Assembly (NCBI GenBank): GCA_905160935.1 | Contig: CAJHZI010000833.1 | Coordinates: forward strand, 371,001 to 435,000 | Origin: Enchytraeus crypticus | Lineage: Eukaryota; Annelida; Clitellata; Enchytraeida; Enchytraeidae | DNA: 64,000 nt | Direction of reading: 5' to 3' | In this document: positions 34,417 to 45,829 of the stretch, in pieces | Layout of the letters: the number at the start of each line of letters is the position of its first letter | Position numbering within the stretch: the stretch's first letter is position 1 | The notes under the pieces: model-generated | What the model was told of the DNA's origin: nothing | Seen by the model: only the letters and a program-made list of their open reading frames with translations | Database searches by the model: none | Translations under genes and position numbers: made by a program

Positions 34417-35240
34417 TGTCAGGTGGTGTTCTACCTCAACAAGGCTAACCTCCCCTGAAACAGACGCTAAATCCTTTAATGTCCTACTTAAATGGATTTT
34501 GCATCTGACCTCGTAATTGAACTACACTAATCTAACCCGACCTTCTACGGATTAACTGACAGACTACCATATTTAATATTTAATTATTTTAATGTAAACT
34601 AAAACGCGAATTTAATACAGATCAAGAAAATAAAGAAATATCCACATGTATAACATCAACAAAAGAATCAAGTAGGCCTAAGTTTAAATTGACAGTCCCT
34701 ATGATGAATCTGAAATATTCATATACACGTTTAACTCGAAACACTAAAACGACTTTACTTGATATAAGATCAACGAAAATACAATACCTAGCTCTATCTA
34801 ATTAACACGTCAAAACATAAATTCCACTATGGAAATGCTAACTGATTATTCCTCAATAACTGCGTTTACTTCAATCATATTTCGGGAACTCTTTCCTTTG
34901 ATCAACTATTGATCAACTCCTGGATATCACCTAAGGATTATCCAATACTGTTCTATAACAGTCTAATTCTTTCGATCCTTCTAATCCTCTATCCAAACTA
35001 ACACGTGGAATCTCATCTACCACTTCCCCTCGTGTCCTTCACCTTCCTTCCTCTCTCTAAACAAAACAAAAAACCCTCTAGCTCCGCCCACTCTCGTGAC
35101 GTCATAAGCTTAACTAACTTCTCAACTCCCTAATAATAAAAATACTAAAATCAATCAAAATAATATTAGATAACTTTCCATATATATAAATAATATAAGT
35201 AATCTTACTATACAAAATATCAGGGCATAATTCCCTGACA
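34417..35240. mobile_element. Solo LTR
   Basis: 824 bases bounded by TGTCAGG...CCTGACA (short inverted termini, TG...CA ends) and flanked by a perfect 5-bp target duplication TACTA (34412-34416 and 35241-35245). No internal retrotransposon region follows, so this is a solo LTR left by recombination. Near its right end it has a GC-box-like CTCCGCCCAC and a palindromic CRE-like TGACGTCA at 35097-35104, plausible LTR promoter sites on the plus strand. A 5-bp duplication fits Gypsy, BEL or Copia; the superfamily cannot be set from the LTR alone. Confidence 0.8.
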
Positions 35241-35364
35241 TACTATATATAATGATTTCGTTGTAGACGTGTTACCTGATGAATCATTAACCATATTCTT
35301 AAATACTATTTAGTCTAGTTTGCTAGAAACATAGGCTTTTTGAATTAATCACCCTTTCAACTGG

Positions 35365-35462
35365 TTTTGGACCTTTTAGTTTTTGCTCCTTGAATTAGTT
35401 TTGATTCATAGTGTTCTATGTTGTTATTGATGATAGCAGCATTCTAATTGTTATTGCTTTTG
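35365..35462 (+). mobile_element. LINE-T2 3' tail fragment, diverged
   Basis: TTTTGGACCTTTTAGTTTTT, ATAGTGTTCTATGTTGTTAT, AGCATTCTAATTGTTATTG: a diverged T2 tail just downstream of the solo LTR. Confidence 0.5.
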
Positions 35463-35599
35463 TTATTGATGGGACTATCAAATGTCGATGTCAAATATAT
35501 GATTCGTATTTAGCAACTACTCAGTTACTTTATTAAAATATATATTTAAAGTTTTTTTACCATAACATAAACATTACGTGATCAGCTGATCCCAACAAT

Positions 35600-35835
35600 G
35601 TCAAGGTTACGCAACACAGTGTTTCCCGGCGAAAATCTGCAAGAGAAAATCGACATCTTTAACACTCCATCGATTAACAAGCTAATCCCTTCACGAAAGG
35701 GTTTGCCTTATCCATATGTAGACTATTTATATATGGCCTGGAAAAATTTAGCTTCTTAGGTGGTTTCTCTTTACCTTCCACACATCATTTCTTGCTTACT
35801 TGTCTATTACTATATGCGAAGCTTGTGAACGGCCA
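35600..35835 (-). mobile_element. Family-B repeat, diverged copy
   Basis: ACAAGCTAATCCCTTCACGA, GGGTTTGCCTTATCC and GCTTCTTAGGTGGTTTCTCT match the reversed family-B order. Confidence 0.5.
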
Positions 35836-36059
35836 GTCTAGTTTTCAATATTCCGGACTTAAAACGGGAATTGAAATTTGAAATATGAGAATTAATTTGG
35901 GGCACTTTACTAAAGTGAATTACATATATTTATCAAAAGGTTGAATTTAGGAAGTACTTTAATTAAAATTTAGGCCTGCCTTAAAGTTTCCTATCGCGCT
36001 CTAGCAAAGTACGGTTTTTATTCATCTTTCTCTCTCTCAATCTCTTCATCTGTCAGTAT

Positions 36060-37078
36060 TCTATTCTCCACTATGAGATATCGTTGTGCCATATACAATG
36101 TTCTATTTTTGATACAATGTATCGCTGCATTCAATGCTCTGCTGTGATATACTCAGACTATCTTGTACTATATATTATATACTATGGTATAACGAACTGC
36201 TGTATGCAGCATTCTACTATGCTATACTTAACGGTGCATTCAATGCTCTGTTATGAAAATCCGTATCGCTGTATTCTATACTCTACAGTGATATACCATA
36301 TTTCTGTATGCTGAATTCCATGCAATATTATGATAAACCGTACCGCTGTACTCTATGCCGCTGTACTCTATGTAGAATGTCTTATTAGCGTAGGGGTAAC
36401 GTCCTGAAGTTTTAAAAGATAGACCCTGAGGTGAATTGAACTTTCGTAGGTTCGAATCCCGGCCGCGCTGATTTGAGAGTAAAATCTCGGACATTCACTG
36501 GACTGGTTATACGGAAAATGGTCTAAATTGCCTAACGGTTTAAACATATGGTATTAAAAAGTGATAGACATCAACATAGTTGATTATTCACTATAATGCG
36601 TGTTTACTTTACTATGCCGTAATATGATATACCCGTAGAGCTGCAAATCATGATACTCCGAACTCCTGCATTTCATGCTCTACTTTTATATACATTACCG
36701 CTGTGTTCTTTGTTCTGCTACGATATACCGTTCCACTGCATTCTGTGATCTAATATTGTATTCCGTACCGCTCGCCTTATTGTTAGCTCTGCTATGAGAT
36801 AACTTCCCGGTGTATTCTATATTCAAATATGATATAACTTGCCCCTGTATTCTTTGCTGTACTATGATATACTGTACCGCTTGACTCTCTGATCTACTTT
36901 GATATACCGCACCGTTGCATTCTATGCTATATTATGATATACCGTATTTCAGTATTCTATGCTATACTATATGTTATACCGTGTTTCTGTATTCTATGCT
37001 CTACTATGTTATACCGTACCGCTGTATTCTATGCTCGACTATTTTAAACCCTACCGCAGCATTGTATACTCTACTCTA
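36060..37078. repeat. Degenerate 35-bp tandem array, interrupted by a SINE-2
   Basis: Variants of CTATGATATACCGTACCGCT then GTATTCTATGCTCTA recur across about 1 kb with heavy divergence. A SINE-2 copy at 36372-36612 interrupts the array. Confidence 0.8.
36372..36612 (+). mobile_element. SINE-2 (tRNA-derived) copy
   Basis: Full-length copy: GAATGTCTTATTAGCGTAGG, GTAGGTTCGAATCCCGG, GAGAGTAAAATCTCGGACAT, CCTAACGGTTTAAACATATG and the end TTCACTATAATGCGTG. It interrupts the degenerate 35-bp repeat array at 36060-37078. Confidence 0.78.
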
Positions 37079-37081
37079 CTA

Positions 37082-37345
37082 GCTTTCCTCTTCAGGTTCA
37101 CATATGATTGGAGCTTTAAATCATCAAGATTGCTAATCTCGGCCTGCCTGCTTCTTCCTCTATTTTCTTCCACACTGCCTTCTATGACATCTTTTAGTAC
37201 ATTTTCCCCCTTATAATGAGTCCTAGCCAACTCTCTTCTTATTTCTTAATGCATTTATCAAATGTCAGTTGTACCAACCCTCTCCAGAACTTCCTCATTT
37301 GTAATCATTTGAGTCCAGCTAATCCTTTCCAAAAATATTTTATGT
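37082..37345 (-). pseudogene. RTE-type LINE fragment
   Basis: The minus strand matches the 3' coding end of the RTE copy at 6640-7546: GGAAAGGATTAGCTGGACTC, GAAATTCTGGAGAGGG-like text, AGCCGAGATTAGC and GATGATTTAAAGCTCCAATC. Frameshifted. Confidence 0.7.
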
Positions 37346-37349
37346 AATT

Positions 37350-38249
37350 ATTAAAAGATATTTAATATTTTAATATTTAATATTAAATATTAGTATTGTT
37401 AAATAGTTTAAAAAAATTAAACAATATTTTAACTTTTTAATATTTTATTTTAATATTTTAATAATTTAACCAATGTTCATAGTATAATGTCGTTTGATCA
37501 CGTCATGCAATCAATACCTTGATACTCACTTTTAAAAAGTATTTTATGAACATATTTTCGAAAGTATTTGCTAAATATTATTTTCTTTTCTTTTTTCAAA
37601 ATACTTTAAAATAAAGAGCCAGAATAATTTCAAATTGTTTACTTCCTATCTATTATTCCAAAATACTTCAATATATAGAGAAAGAGAAAAGTTCAGTTTT
37701 CTCTATTAGGCTGCTAGTTTGCTCACACTCCATACATCATCAGTCAGAATGTTCCACGTAGAAACATATTGTAACAGTGGGCTAACAACAACACTGGTAT
37801 CCACTGTTCTTTCTTGTTGTTAACGCTGTCGAGTTCAAACTAGAGGCGAACTTTATACCCACTTAGTTTAGGAGGGAAGTGACTTAGTTTAGTTTTACTC
37901 ATTTCTGTTCCGGTCGTCAGAGTGTGCGGTTCTGCGGTGCTTGGGATCCTGGTTCTTCTCTTGAGTCCTCTGACGCTCTTCCCTTCTTCTTTAAGCTAAG
38001 TATCTTTAGAGTACTTGTGTGTTCAACTATGTTGTTGATAACGTTATGTGACATTTGTTAATAAAATTATATTTTATTAATGTCAGTGTAAAAATATATG
38101 AAGAAGTTAAGAACCGAATAACAGGTAGTCAAGGTTTAACGAGCCGTTTCAACATATTCGGTGGTTTCCACTTAGAGACATATCCATTTACCCCTAGACA
38201 ACCTTTTAGGAAATCACACGAATTGTTATAATATCACTAAAACATTTAT
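37350..38249. other. Downstream flank of the SLC10 gene, no other gene
   Basis: TTTAATATT-rich block at 37360-37460, otherwise single-copy-looking sequence. Confidence 0.45.
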
Positions 38250-38250
38250 T
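38245..38250 (-). terminator. Poly(A) signal of the SLC10 gene
   Basis: AATAAA on the minus strand begins with the last base of the TAA stop codon, implying a 3' UTR of only a few tens of bases. Confidence 0.5.
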
Positions 38251-41200
38251 TAAAACTTTTCTACAATTTTATCAGCAGCAATATCATTTATATATACGTT
38301 TGACTCGTTTAAATTTGGTTTCGAAACAAACGACACAGAATTGTAACTTTCTTCTTTTTCATTAGCAGACATTATTGACCTGGCGATCTCGTAGGCAACC
38401 CTGACCAGACAGGCGACTAGGAGAGGTATGTAGGTGGCAAGCACGATGATTGTGGGAACGCTGATGGCCAGGCTACTCTCAGGGGCAGGGATCGAGTACC
38501 CGATGAGAAAGAAAGAGAAGGAAATATTCTGAACTCCCGTCTCGATGGTAATCGTCGTGGCGTACTTGACATTTCTCAGGAATAGCATCGACAGGCCAAA
38601 GCTGATGGCAAACGCCACGTACGGCGTAACAATTCCTGCCACTATTATCTTCCAGTTGTCCAAATAATCGAAAGCCCACGAGTAGACCCATAGCATGATG
38701 CCCACTAGTACCAGAGCAGCTGTTACACCTATCAGCCGCAAGATCATGGCAAGTTTTGGAGCGACCTTTGGGTGCCGCAGTCCAAAGGCGACCCCGGCAA
38801 TGGTTGGGACGGTGAGGACGGCGATGAGGATGCAGAAGATGACCCAGGGCAGACGAATGACTAGACCAGGATAGGCGTCCTGAAGGAGCTTCTGTCCCAG
38901 TGTGTACATCCATAGAGGTGTCATGACTTGTACAGACAACAAAACAGTAATTGTAAGTGCAAGAATATAACGTCAGCTTACTATTAAATATAATTGTTAC
39001 TTATTAATTAAAATTTAGTCAAGATTATTGTATGGCTAGCATTATTGTATTACAATTTTCGACTTTGTTTTCCAGTATTGTAGCATTTAAGTTTATCAAG
39101 TATTTTATTCTATTAAGTAATATTTGCCGCATATTGTTGATTTATTATTACGAATTTATTTAATTTATTCCATAATATATTCCATAATATTGATCTGCAT
39201 TGCTAGAGGCCTGCTTTGTAGGCAATTGCTTCATATAGGCCTATCTACTCTACATGTACATGTATATTATTCTATTCTGCGTTATCATTCTGCATTGCTA
39301 ACTACATGTACTAAACTATAGTGTCGCAAAAAACGCTATTTGATTTCATTAATTTCTGTTCTGACAAAATTCTTCTAGGCATATAGTATTATTACGAAAC
39401 GTTATACCAGCCGCGCTGACCTGAGAGTAAAATCTCGGACTTTCACTGGACGGGTTATACGGAAAATGGTCTAAATCGCCTAACGGTTTAAACATGTGAA
39501 ATTAAAAGTGATGAATGTGGTATCAACAATGATAATCAGTTCACTATAATGCGCGTTTACTTTACTTTTTAGCAGACTATTCTAGATTCAATTCTAACTA
39601 CACCCTGCTTCTATATAATCTACTGCTTTACAAAAATCATTAATTTTTATTTATTTTTGTTGATTTTAGTAAACGTCACAAACCGAAAGCTCCCAGGTTT
39701 CCCAGTGACGTCAGAACTATGCTGAGGTTGACGTCACCGTTGAAGGCCATTGTGATAGCGTTGCTGGGCAACCCGCCAGGCACGCAGCACACAGCCAGCA
39801 GGGCTATCCTGATGTGTGCATCCAAGTCCATTATCAATCCCACCACAAATGCTGCCTGGAATAGGGTTGTGAATATCGTATATACTTTTAACATTAATAT
39901 TTTCTAACATTATTGAATATTTTAAACGTTTAATTTGAAGTGGAACTTTTGAATATTTTATAATTTTGAATACTTTTACATTTTATCGCCTTGATCATCT
40001 CTGTCAGTACACTTTTGATACAGAAACGGACATAAAATTTGAATTTTCTTTGTTCTCAAAACCTATTTACGTCAAGTATAATATGTAAGTCTTTGATAAA
40101 AACAAGGACATTAAAGCAACAAGGTCAAACATGACAACAGTTCATGAGAGCGTTTAGCATTATGAAGCCTAAAAGCCAATCCAAATGACATTACAAGTCT
40201 AATTTCTAGCAGATAACTTGGAAAACAAAATCAATCAAAAGTGTGGATGAGTTAACGTACCAACATAAAAGGTTTTAGTGCACTTTTAAAAACTTAAATT
40301 TAAAATTTTCGAACTCAGTACAATTGTTTAACGCCTAATTCAATTACCACATCTAATTGCAATTATCATTAAAACGGCGTAAGATCGATATCTTCACGAA
40401 ATCGCATACTAAACGTATACTTAAAAAATTACGCATAGTTCATCATTTTCTGCAGCAGTCACCCACTATGTACCGATTTCTACTAATTTCCAAATCGTGA
40501 AGAAATCTAGGGCCTGGTTCGCTCGTTGCTTGCACATCCGAAATGACTTACAAGAGAACTTTTTTCAATTTTATAATTAAATATACATCACGTAAATCGT
40601 GTTGTACATGCAACTCGGTCACTGAAGAATAAATCAACTGTAAACCGCATTTGTTTCAAGAGACGACAGAATAAGAGCTGGGAAGGCTAAAGGAAATCAT
40701 CTCAGGAACCATATTTTTCCAATAGATAAACTACTCCCAAACAATAGCGCAATTACTTTTTGAGCGCAATATACAGTATACGCGCTCTTGGTTAGACAGG
40801 ATAGTGTTCTCAGGTAATTACGCCCTGCCCAGTAGGTGTTAGTCAAAGCTGAGTAAGGCATCAAAGGAGGCCCACCTCGTTATAAGCAGAATCACCCAAA
40901 ATTATATGATATGTCCAAGGAATGTTATAGATGATTTAATGATCCACTCGTATGTGGACATGAAGACGAAAACGGAAGATGGAGGCGTTTTATACCATGA
41001 ACCTGCCAGTAAGCAGTGCACTAAGAGAGAGAGAGAGAGAGAGAGAGATATGCTAAGCAATTAAAGTGGGGAAAAGGCATTGCCGTTTGTAAAGAGATTA
41101 AATTTTTATCGTTTAAGTGGATGCGTGAAAGCAGATTGATGGTAGGTATAAGTTTATAGGAACGGTTATTTTACAGGACATAGTGATATAACTGTAGATA

Positions 41201-42233
41201 TCTCGTGTAACGATAAATTGCAGGCTTAATCATCATCATCGTCATCATCTTCCTTTGAATGCCAGTTTAACTAGGGTCAGGATACGAATAGACTGTCTCA
41301 AATCCTCTCTATTTTATATCATATCATCCGTCAATCCCCTATTTTATACTTTTCTATTCGTTTAAATTTTTGTAGCAAATTCTGGAGCCTCGGCGCTCAC
41401 CAACCGAATGTAATTTCTGACGTTGGTATGGATTTTAGTGCTTTAGTCGCCTTCTACGACACGTGCAGTCACCGGTTGGTCAATTCTTCAAACAACCCGG
41501 ACATAACACGAGGAAATTGCAGCGCGATAATGCGCGATAAAAATTTGAAGTTAAAACACAAATAGTATATTTAAGGTAGACATAAGAATTATACCGCTGG
41601 AAGAATAACATATTGGCAAGCGAATGCTATAAAGATTCCACACGGCTTCTTTATGAAATCCTTCACTTTCTCCCAGTCGATCTTCAGACCGAAAGCGATA
41701 GAATTTAGCCCCAAAGCAGCCAGCAGACCAAACTGAACCACATCATTCCAGACTGAATTTGGCTGAACCACAATCGCTTGAATATACTCCACTGCGGACC
41801 CTTGTGAAAACTGCTCTATCACTTCACCGCTATCTGTTATCAGTGATACACTAACTGATATATTAGCTCTTCCTAACCGGACAGGTTCGATGAGACAGTG
41901 AAATGTGTGATTTTGAACTCCTTGCCAGATTTCGGTGCTTTTGTTTCCAGCTGTCACAGCCCGGGCGATACGCTCATTCATCGAGCTGCAGTTAAAAGTC
42001 AATTGTGATTTGTCTATGGTAACGTTTGAGCTGAAAGTCACCAATATTTCTTCTCGTTCTTGAAGTCTAACTAGAACTCTGTCCCGCGGACTCACCGATA
42101 TCACGTGCTCCGCCGTGTCTTGTCCTAGGACACATCTTACAATTACAACGAATATCACGGATCTAATTATAGACATCTTTCTATGGGATTGTTTAAAGCG
42201 GTTAAATAGAAAATTCCTTGCAGCTTTGTACAT
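38250..42233 (-). CDS. SLC10-family sodium/bile-acid cotransporter-like protein, three exons
   Basis: Multi-pass membrane transporter of the bile acid:sodium symporter family. Exons: 41595-42233, 39684-39855 and 38250-38926, phases matched. From the first ATG the protein is 495 residues. The internal Met at 42174-42176 (MSIIRSVIFVVIVRCVLGQ) gives an N-terminal signal peptide and is the more likely start, about 476 residues. An extracellular domain of about 140 residues with potential N-glycosylation sites (NVT, NCS, NKS, NHT, NIS) precedes the first membrane segment. That layout resembles SLC10A3/SLC10A5 more than SLC10A1/A2. Family signatures: CCVPGGLPSNAITMAFNGDV (sodium-site loop) and ETGVQNISFSFFLIGYSIP (the EVGMQN-like sodium-binding helix). 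The substrate cannot be inferred. Exon 2 to 3 joins as GAFG|VMTPLWMYTLG. Intron 2 holds a SINE-2; intron 1 holds family-A, family-B and RTE pieces. Confidence 0.9.
39408..39572 (+). mobile_element. SINE-2 copy, 5' truncated
   Basis: Starts inside the body (CAGCCGCGCTGACCTGAGAG), keeps GGTTATACGGAAAATGG and CCTAACGGTTTAAACATGTG, and ends TTCACTATAATGCGCG. It lies in SLC10 intron 2, antisense to the gene. Confidence 0.72.
40640..41150 (+). mobile_element. Family-B repeat with an internal insertion
   Basis: 40640-40740 (AGACGACAGAATAAGAGCTG, GAAATCATCTCAGGAACCAT) and 41045-41150 (GGCATTGCCGTTTGTAAAGA, GCGTGAAAGCAGATTGATGG) look like the two halves of one family-B copy. About 300 bases lie between them, including an RTE end and a (GA)n run. 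Confidence 0.45.
40900..41025 (+). pseudogene. RTE-type LINE 3' end fragment
   Basis: GATGATTTAATGATCCACTC, TATGTGGACATGAAGACGAA and GAACCTGCCAGTAAGCAGTG parallel the end of the copy at 6640-7546. SLC10 intron 1. Confidence 0.65.
41223..41500 (-). mobile_element. Family-A repeat copy
   Basis: Plus strand reads TCATCATCATCGTCATCATC, TTTAACTAGGGTCAGGATAC, GAGCCTCGGCGCTCACCAAC, TTTAGTCGCCTTCTACGACA: family A reversed and well preserved. It lies in SLC10 intron 1. Confidence 0.7.
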
Positions 42234-43440
42234 GTATATAGAAATTGTAGATGTCTCAATTCAAAATTGATCTGAATAGCAGTATAAAGATATTCGAGTA
42301 TTCTGCTCAAATTTAAACTTGCTCCGATGCAATATTGTAACTCGATTCAACAAAATATTCAAAGTCACCCTGCTGAAAAATGCTACAAATGTGTACCTTA
42401 CAGTAATGGTAAGCCCTTAAACTATATCATATAATGTGCCAATCCTAAAGTTTAGTTCTAGCCTAATTTTTTTTACAAATAACCTCACTTAGGTCTATAC
42501 AAAAGCAATTCAGCACTAAACTTCAATATTATTGGTATCAATATTCATGTAGTAAAACTAAATGATTTTACATTAAATTATAAAAGTTAATAAATTTTAA
42601 TACTAAATGTTTCCATTTATCCTTTATCATTTGATTGAGTTATTGCATAAATTAATTATGCAACAACTACAATAACATATAAATACAGATATATACAGAA
42701 AATAATTACTAAGCAATCGTAATATTTTAAAGCAACCTACTATGCAGATCTATTGTACAATAATTACGTCAATTTATGTTATTCCGTTTCCTATGTTTAA
42801 TCAGTTTAGAGTCTTATATAGCCATACGTTTTATACTAGCATGACCACAGGTTTTTACAGCAATAATCAAGGTCGCAGGTGTAAATTACGTTAAAGCAAT
42901 AAATTAAATTCAATTAATAGACTCTCAATCTACTATGTCGCCAATTTCAGCTAGTAAAGTATATGACATAACAAGACACTTATGTCGTCTTATTATTCTC
43001 TGCAATAAATCTGTAACTTACATTAAGTTATGAAATGATACAAATTAGTGACATTACTCAGCTTTGGAATGCATTCAATCTTCAGAACAAGTTTTCCCAC
43101 AAAGCTCTGTCTGAACTTTAAGAACTCTAGCACTCTGAGTTTAATTATAGTTCATTATTTAAAAAAATGCTCTCCGCGATAGCCACTGTAGCTTATGAGG
43201 TGGTTTGTCTTTATTTGGTTTGACGTCGTTTTCACCTATGGTTCATAATAATTGTACGAATTCATTGTGCAATTGTTTCTTTCCAATGTTCAGGCAATAT
43301 TAAGTGAGTGGCAGATCCAATGTATGTACATGTGTGTATAATTATTTTCTCTGCTTTCATGATCATGAACGAGAGTCCTAACGACTAAAAAATAGATATA
43401 ATATATATGATTAAGAATCATTCTATGATTAATATATATT
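42234..43440. other. Upstream flank of the SLC10 gene, no other gene
   Basis: AT-rich sequence without a recognisable repeat or coding signature. The SLC10 promoter is expected here by position. Confidence 0.4.
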
Positions 43441-43447
43441 CATATAT

Positions 43448-43449
43448 AT

Positions 43450-43527
<78 letters not shown>
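43448..43527. repeat. (TA)n microsatellite
   Basis: Uninterrupted TA run of about 80 bases. Confidence 0.95.
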
Positions 43528-43529
<2 letters not shown>

Positions 43530-43891
43530 GAATCATACCATTGCAAAAAAACAAACGTAGAAGCACTAATCCTTAAAGCAACCTTTAGATGACTTCAGAA
43601 CTAGTTTTTAATTGTCTTCCTCAGCTCCGGTATACTCACGCACTTATGCGGACACAACGCGGGCGCGGGAAATAATAAACATATCTAGTGTGCTTATAGT
43701 TATGTAAATTTATTATTTCCAGTTTCTACTATAAACAAATTCTACAAAGCAAGACGCCGACGGTACTTATGAGCTGTAAATATTAAATTTATGATTGAAA
43801 GGGGACCCAAACAGTGAACCCAACTTCTATTTTTATTTATACTTGCTTTGCGCAGTTACGAAATGTGTTGAAATTACGTATAGGTCAAAAC

Positions 43892-43924
43892 ATTGAGAGA
43901 GAGAGAGAGAGAGAGGAGAGAGAC

Positions 43925-43955
<31 letters not shown>

Positions 43956-44165
43956 ACTGGACAGAGAAATAGTGAGAGCGAAAGAGAGAGAGAGATAGAA
44001 AGATAGAAAGAAATACGGAAAAAAGAAAGAGAAAGAAAGAAATTAAAGAAAGAATAGTTCTACAAAAGAAATGAAAAGAAAAGGAGAACTAAAAAGGGAA
44101 TAATTAAAGAAAATAAAGAAAAATGAAGAGAAGCGGAGAAAATTACAAAATAAATGAGATACAAT
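43892..44165. repeat. (GA)n grading into a purine-rich tract
   Basis: GA repeats to about 44000, then 150 bases of GAAAGAAAG-type purine sequence. Confidence 0.85.
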
Positions 44166-44557
44166 GAAGATTGGATGTAGTCTCATAATGCATTAAATAA
44201 ATGATAATGATATATATATAGTGATAATGGTATACATAGTGAACTGTATCATGAACTAGGACTTCGGATGAAACGCATGGCGCCTCTAATAAACAGCACC
44301 GTCCTTCAGCTTATGTAGTGTGTAATATTTATATCGGAACGATTTATGAGCATTAAATATTATTCTCTAATCATTTTATATAGTACAACCTAGTAACTGA
44401 GTATAACTTGACATGGAAATCAAGGCTATGCCTATAGCATCGCCACTCAATTGTTTAGTGCTCCGGAACGCTTGTATATTTTCTACCACAGGTTTTAACT
44501 GTAACGTTTTAGCTAATAGCTAAACATAACCCAAATCCAAACCCTAAACTTTTCCCT

Positions 44558-44646
44558 AAACATACACAATTACGCGAGCGGCAATCGAACCTATGACGTC
44601 AAGATCTAAATCCTAACACCTTAGCCACTGGACTACAGCAGCTTTT
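44558..44646 (-). mobile_element. tRNA-like SINE head (third type)
   Basis: The reverse complement shows a tRNA-like order: GTAGTCCAGTGGCTAAGGTG (A-box-like) and, about 40 bases on, AGGTTCGATTGCC (B-box-like). It has too little stem pairing to be called a tRNA gene, and no tail shared with SINE-1 or SINE-2 is visible. Confidence 0.4.
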
Positions 44647-44991
44647 TGATATAACGGTTTAATAGAACGATTTAATGGATAGTGCATGAAATCTATCTCT
44701 ACATATATATACGTGTAAATGTATTAAGTTCTAGCCAATCAGAACGCTAGAGCATGGTAATGTACAATGTGACTTTAAGTAAAATTGCAAGATTAATAAA
44801 CGATGTAACATTAATAAAATATATGCTACATCTATATGGAGATATCATCATATTGAATAAACATGACATTCAATTCACTTTTTTATTTATGAGGTAAGTG
44901 TATACTACCTGTAATTAAAACTTCGATTTCACGGTGGTCAGCTAGATAAAATGTATATCATCTTTCCTGACGGATGTTGTTGATGTTGTTC

Positions 44992-45142
44992 AGGCTGGCT
45001 GGAGCCAGCCAGTGGCGATATCTGTAAGATCTTCTACCGCGGATCAGTCTGTGCATAATTCAAATCCTGGGCTCGCCCGTCACTGACATCGCTTTCGATT
45101 GAGGAAACTGACGTTAATATTAGCCTTTACCAGCTTTTTCAT
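44992..45142 (+). mobile_element. SINE-1 (tRNA-derived) copy
   Basis: GGCTGGAGCCAGCCAGTGGC head with a short duplication of GCCA, then CTACCGCGGATCAGT, a degraded B-box (ATTCAAATCC), CACTGACATCGCTTTCGA and tail GAGGAAACTGACGTTA. Confidence 0.8.
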
Positions 45143-45234
45143 GTTCATGCAAACTATCTGATACCTTGTATTATTTTATTGTATCACTATTTGTATTTTT
45201 GTTTGGAATCAGTGCATATAGTGTCATATAATAT

Positions 45235-45289
45235 AGAAATATATCTATATTACAGTGTCTAATTGACACTGTAATATAGATATATTTCT
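45235..45289. repeat. Perfect inverted repeat, 25-bp arms, 5-base loop
   Basis: Arms 45235-45259 and 45265-45289 are exactly complementary around the loop TAATT; inner arm TACAGTGTC / GACACTGTA. It is followed at 45316-45405 by short repeats of CACTTGCAAG and GGACTCA. Confidence 0.95.
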
Positions 45290-45683
45290 GAAAAAAGTAA
45301 ATCAGCCTGCGACCTTGCAAGTGAAGTCCACTTGCAAGTAAAGTCCACTTGCAAGGACTCAATGGTGGACTCACTGGACTCAGTGTACTCAGTGCATGGA
45401 CTCATTTATTTTTTTTATTTCACAAGAAAAACTCATAAGTTTACCGTTTCGTGATTTTCTTCTCCGGCGTGATGATGTTCATGAAGGTCATAGTAAGAAT
45501 TCAACGCCGCTAAACCTCGTTCCATTAGATGACTTTTTATCGAATAAGTTTAGTGGAATTGTTTAGTTATATCTCGTTTAATAATAGCTCTATCTAGTTT
45601 AATAATATCTCGTCATGTATTAAAGACTTCTTAACATATAGTTCGCCTGAATCCAGGATAATCACGAAGTCTTGGGAACGGAC

Positions 45684-45828
45684 GGCTGGCTGGAGCCAGT
45701 GGCGAAGTAGGTAAGATACTCGACCGCGGATCAGTATGTGCGGGGTTCAAATCCTGGGCTCACACGTCACTGACATCGCTTTCGAGTTAGGAAACTGACG
45801 TTAACCTTAGCTTTTTCAGCTTTTTTAA
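45684..45828 (+). mobile_element. SINE-1 (tRNA-derived) copy
   Basis: Well-preserved copy: GGCTGGAGCCAGTGGCGAAG, GGGGTTCAAATCCTGGGCTC, CACTGACATCGCTTTCGAGT and tail GAAACTGACGTTAACCTTAG. It lies only about 540 bases from another copy in the same orientation. Confidence 0.82.
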
Positions 45829-45829
45829 A

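Noticed and set aside
38479-38913. 144-codon minus frame overlapping SLC10 exon 3
   Set aside because: Out-of-frame shadow of the transporter exon, with no membrane pattern of its own.
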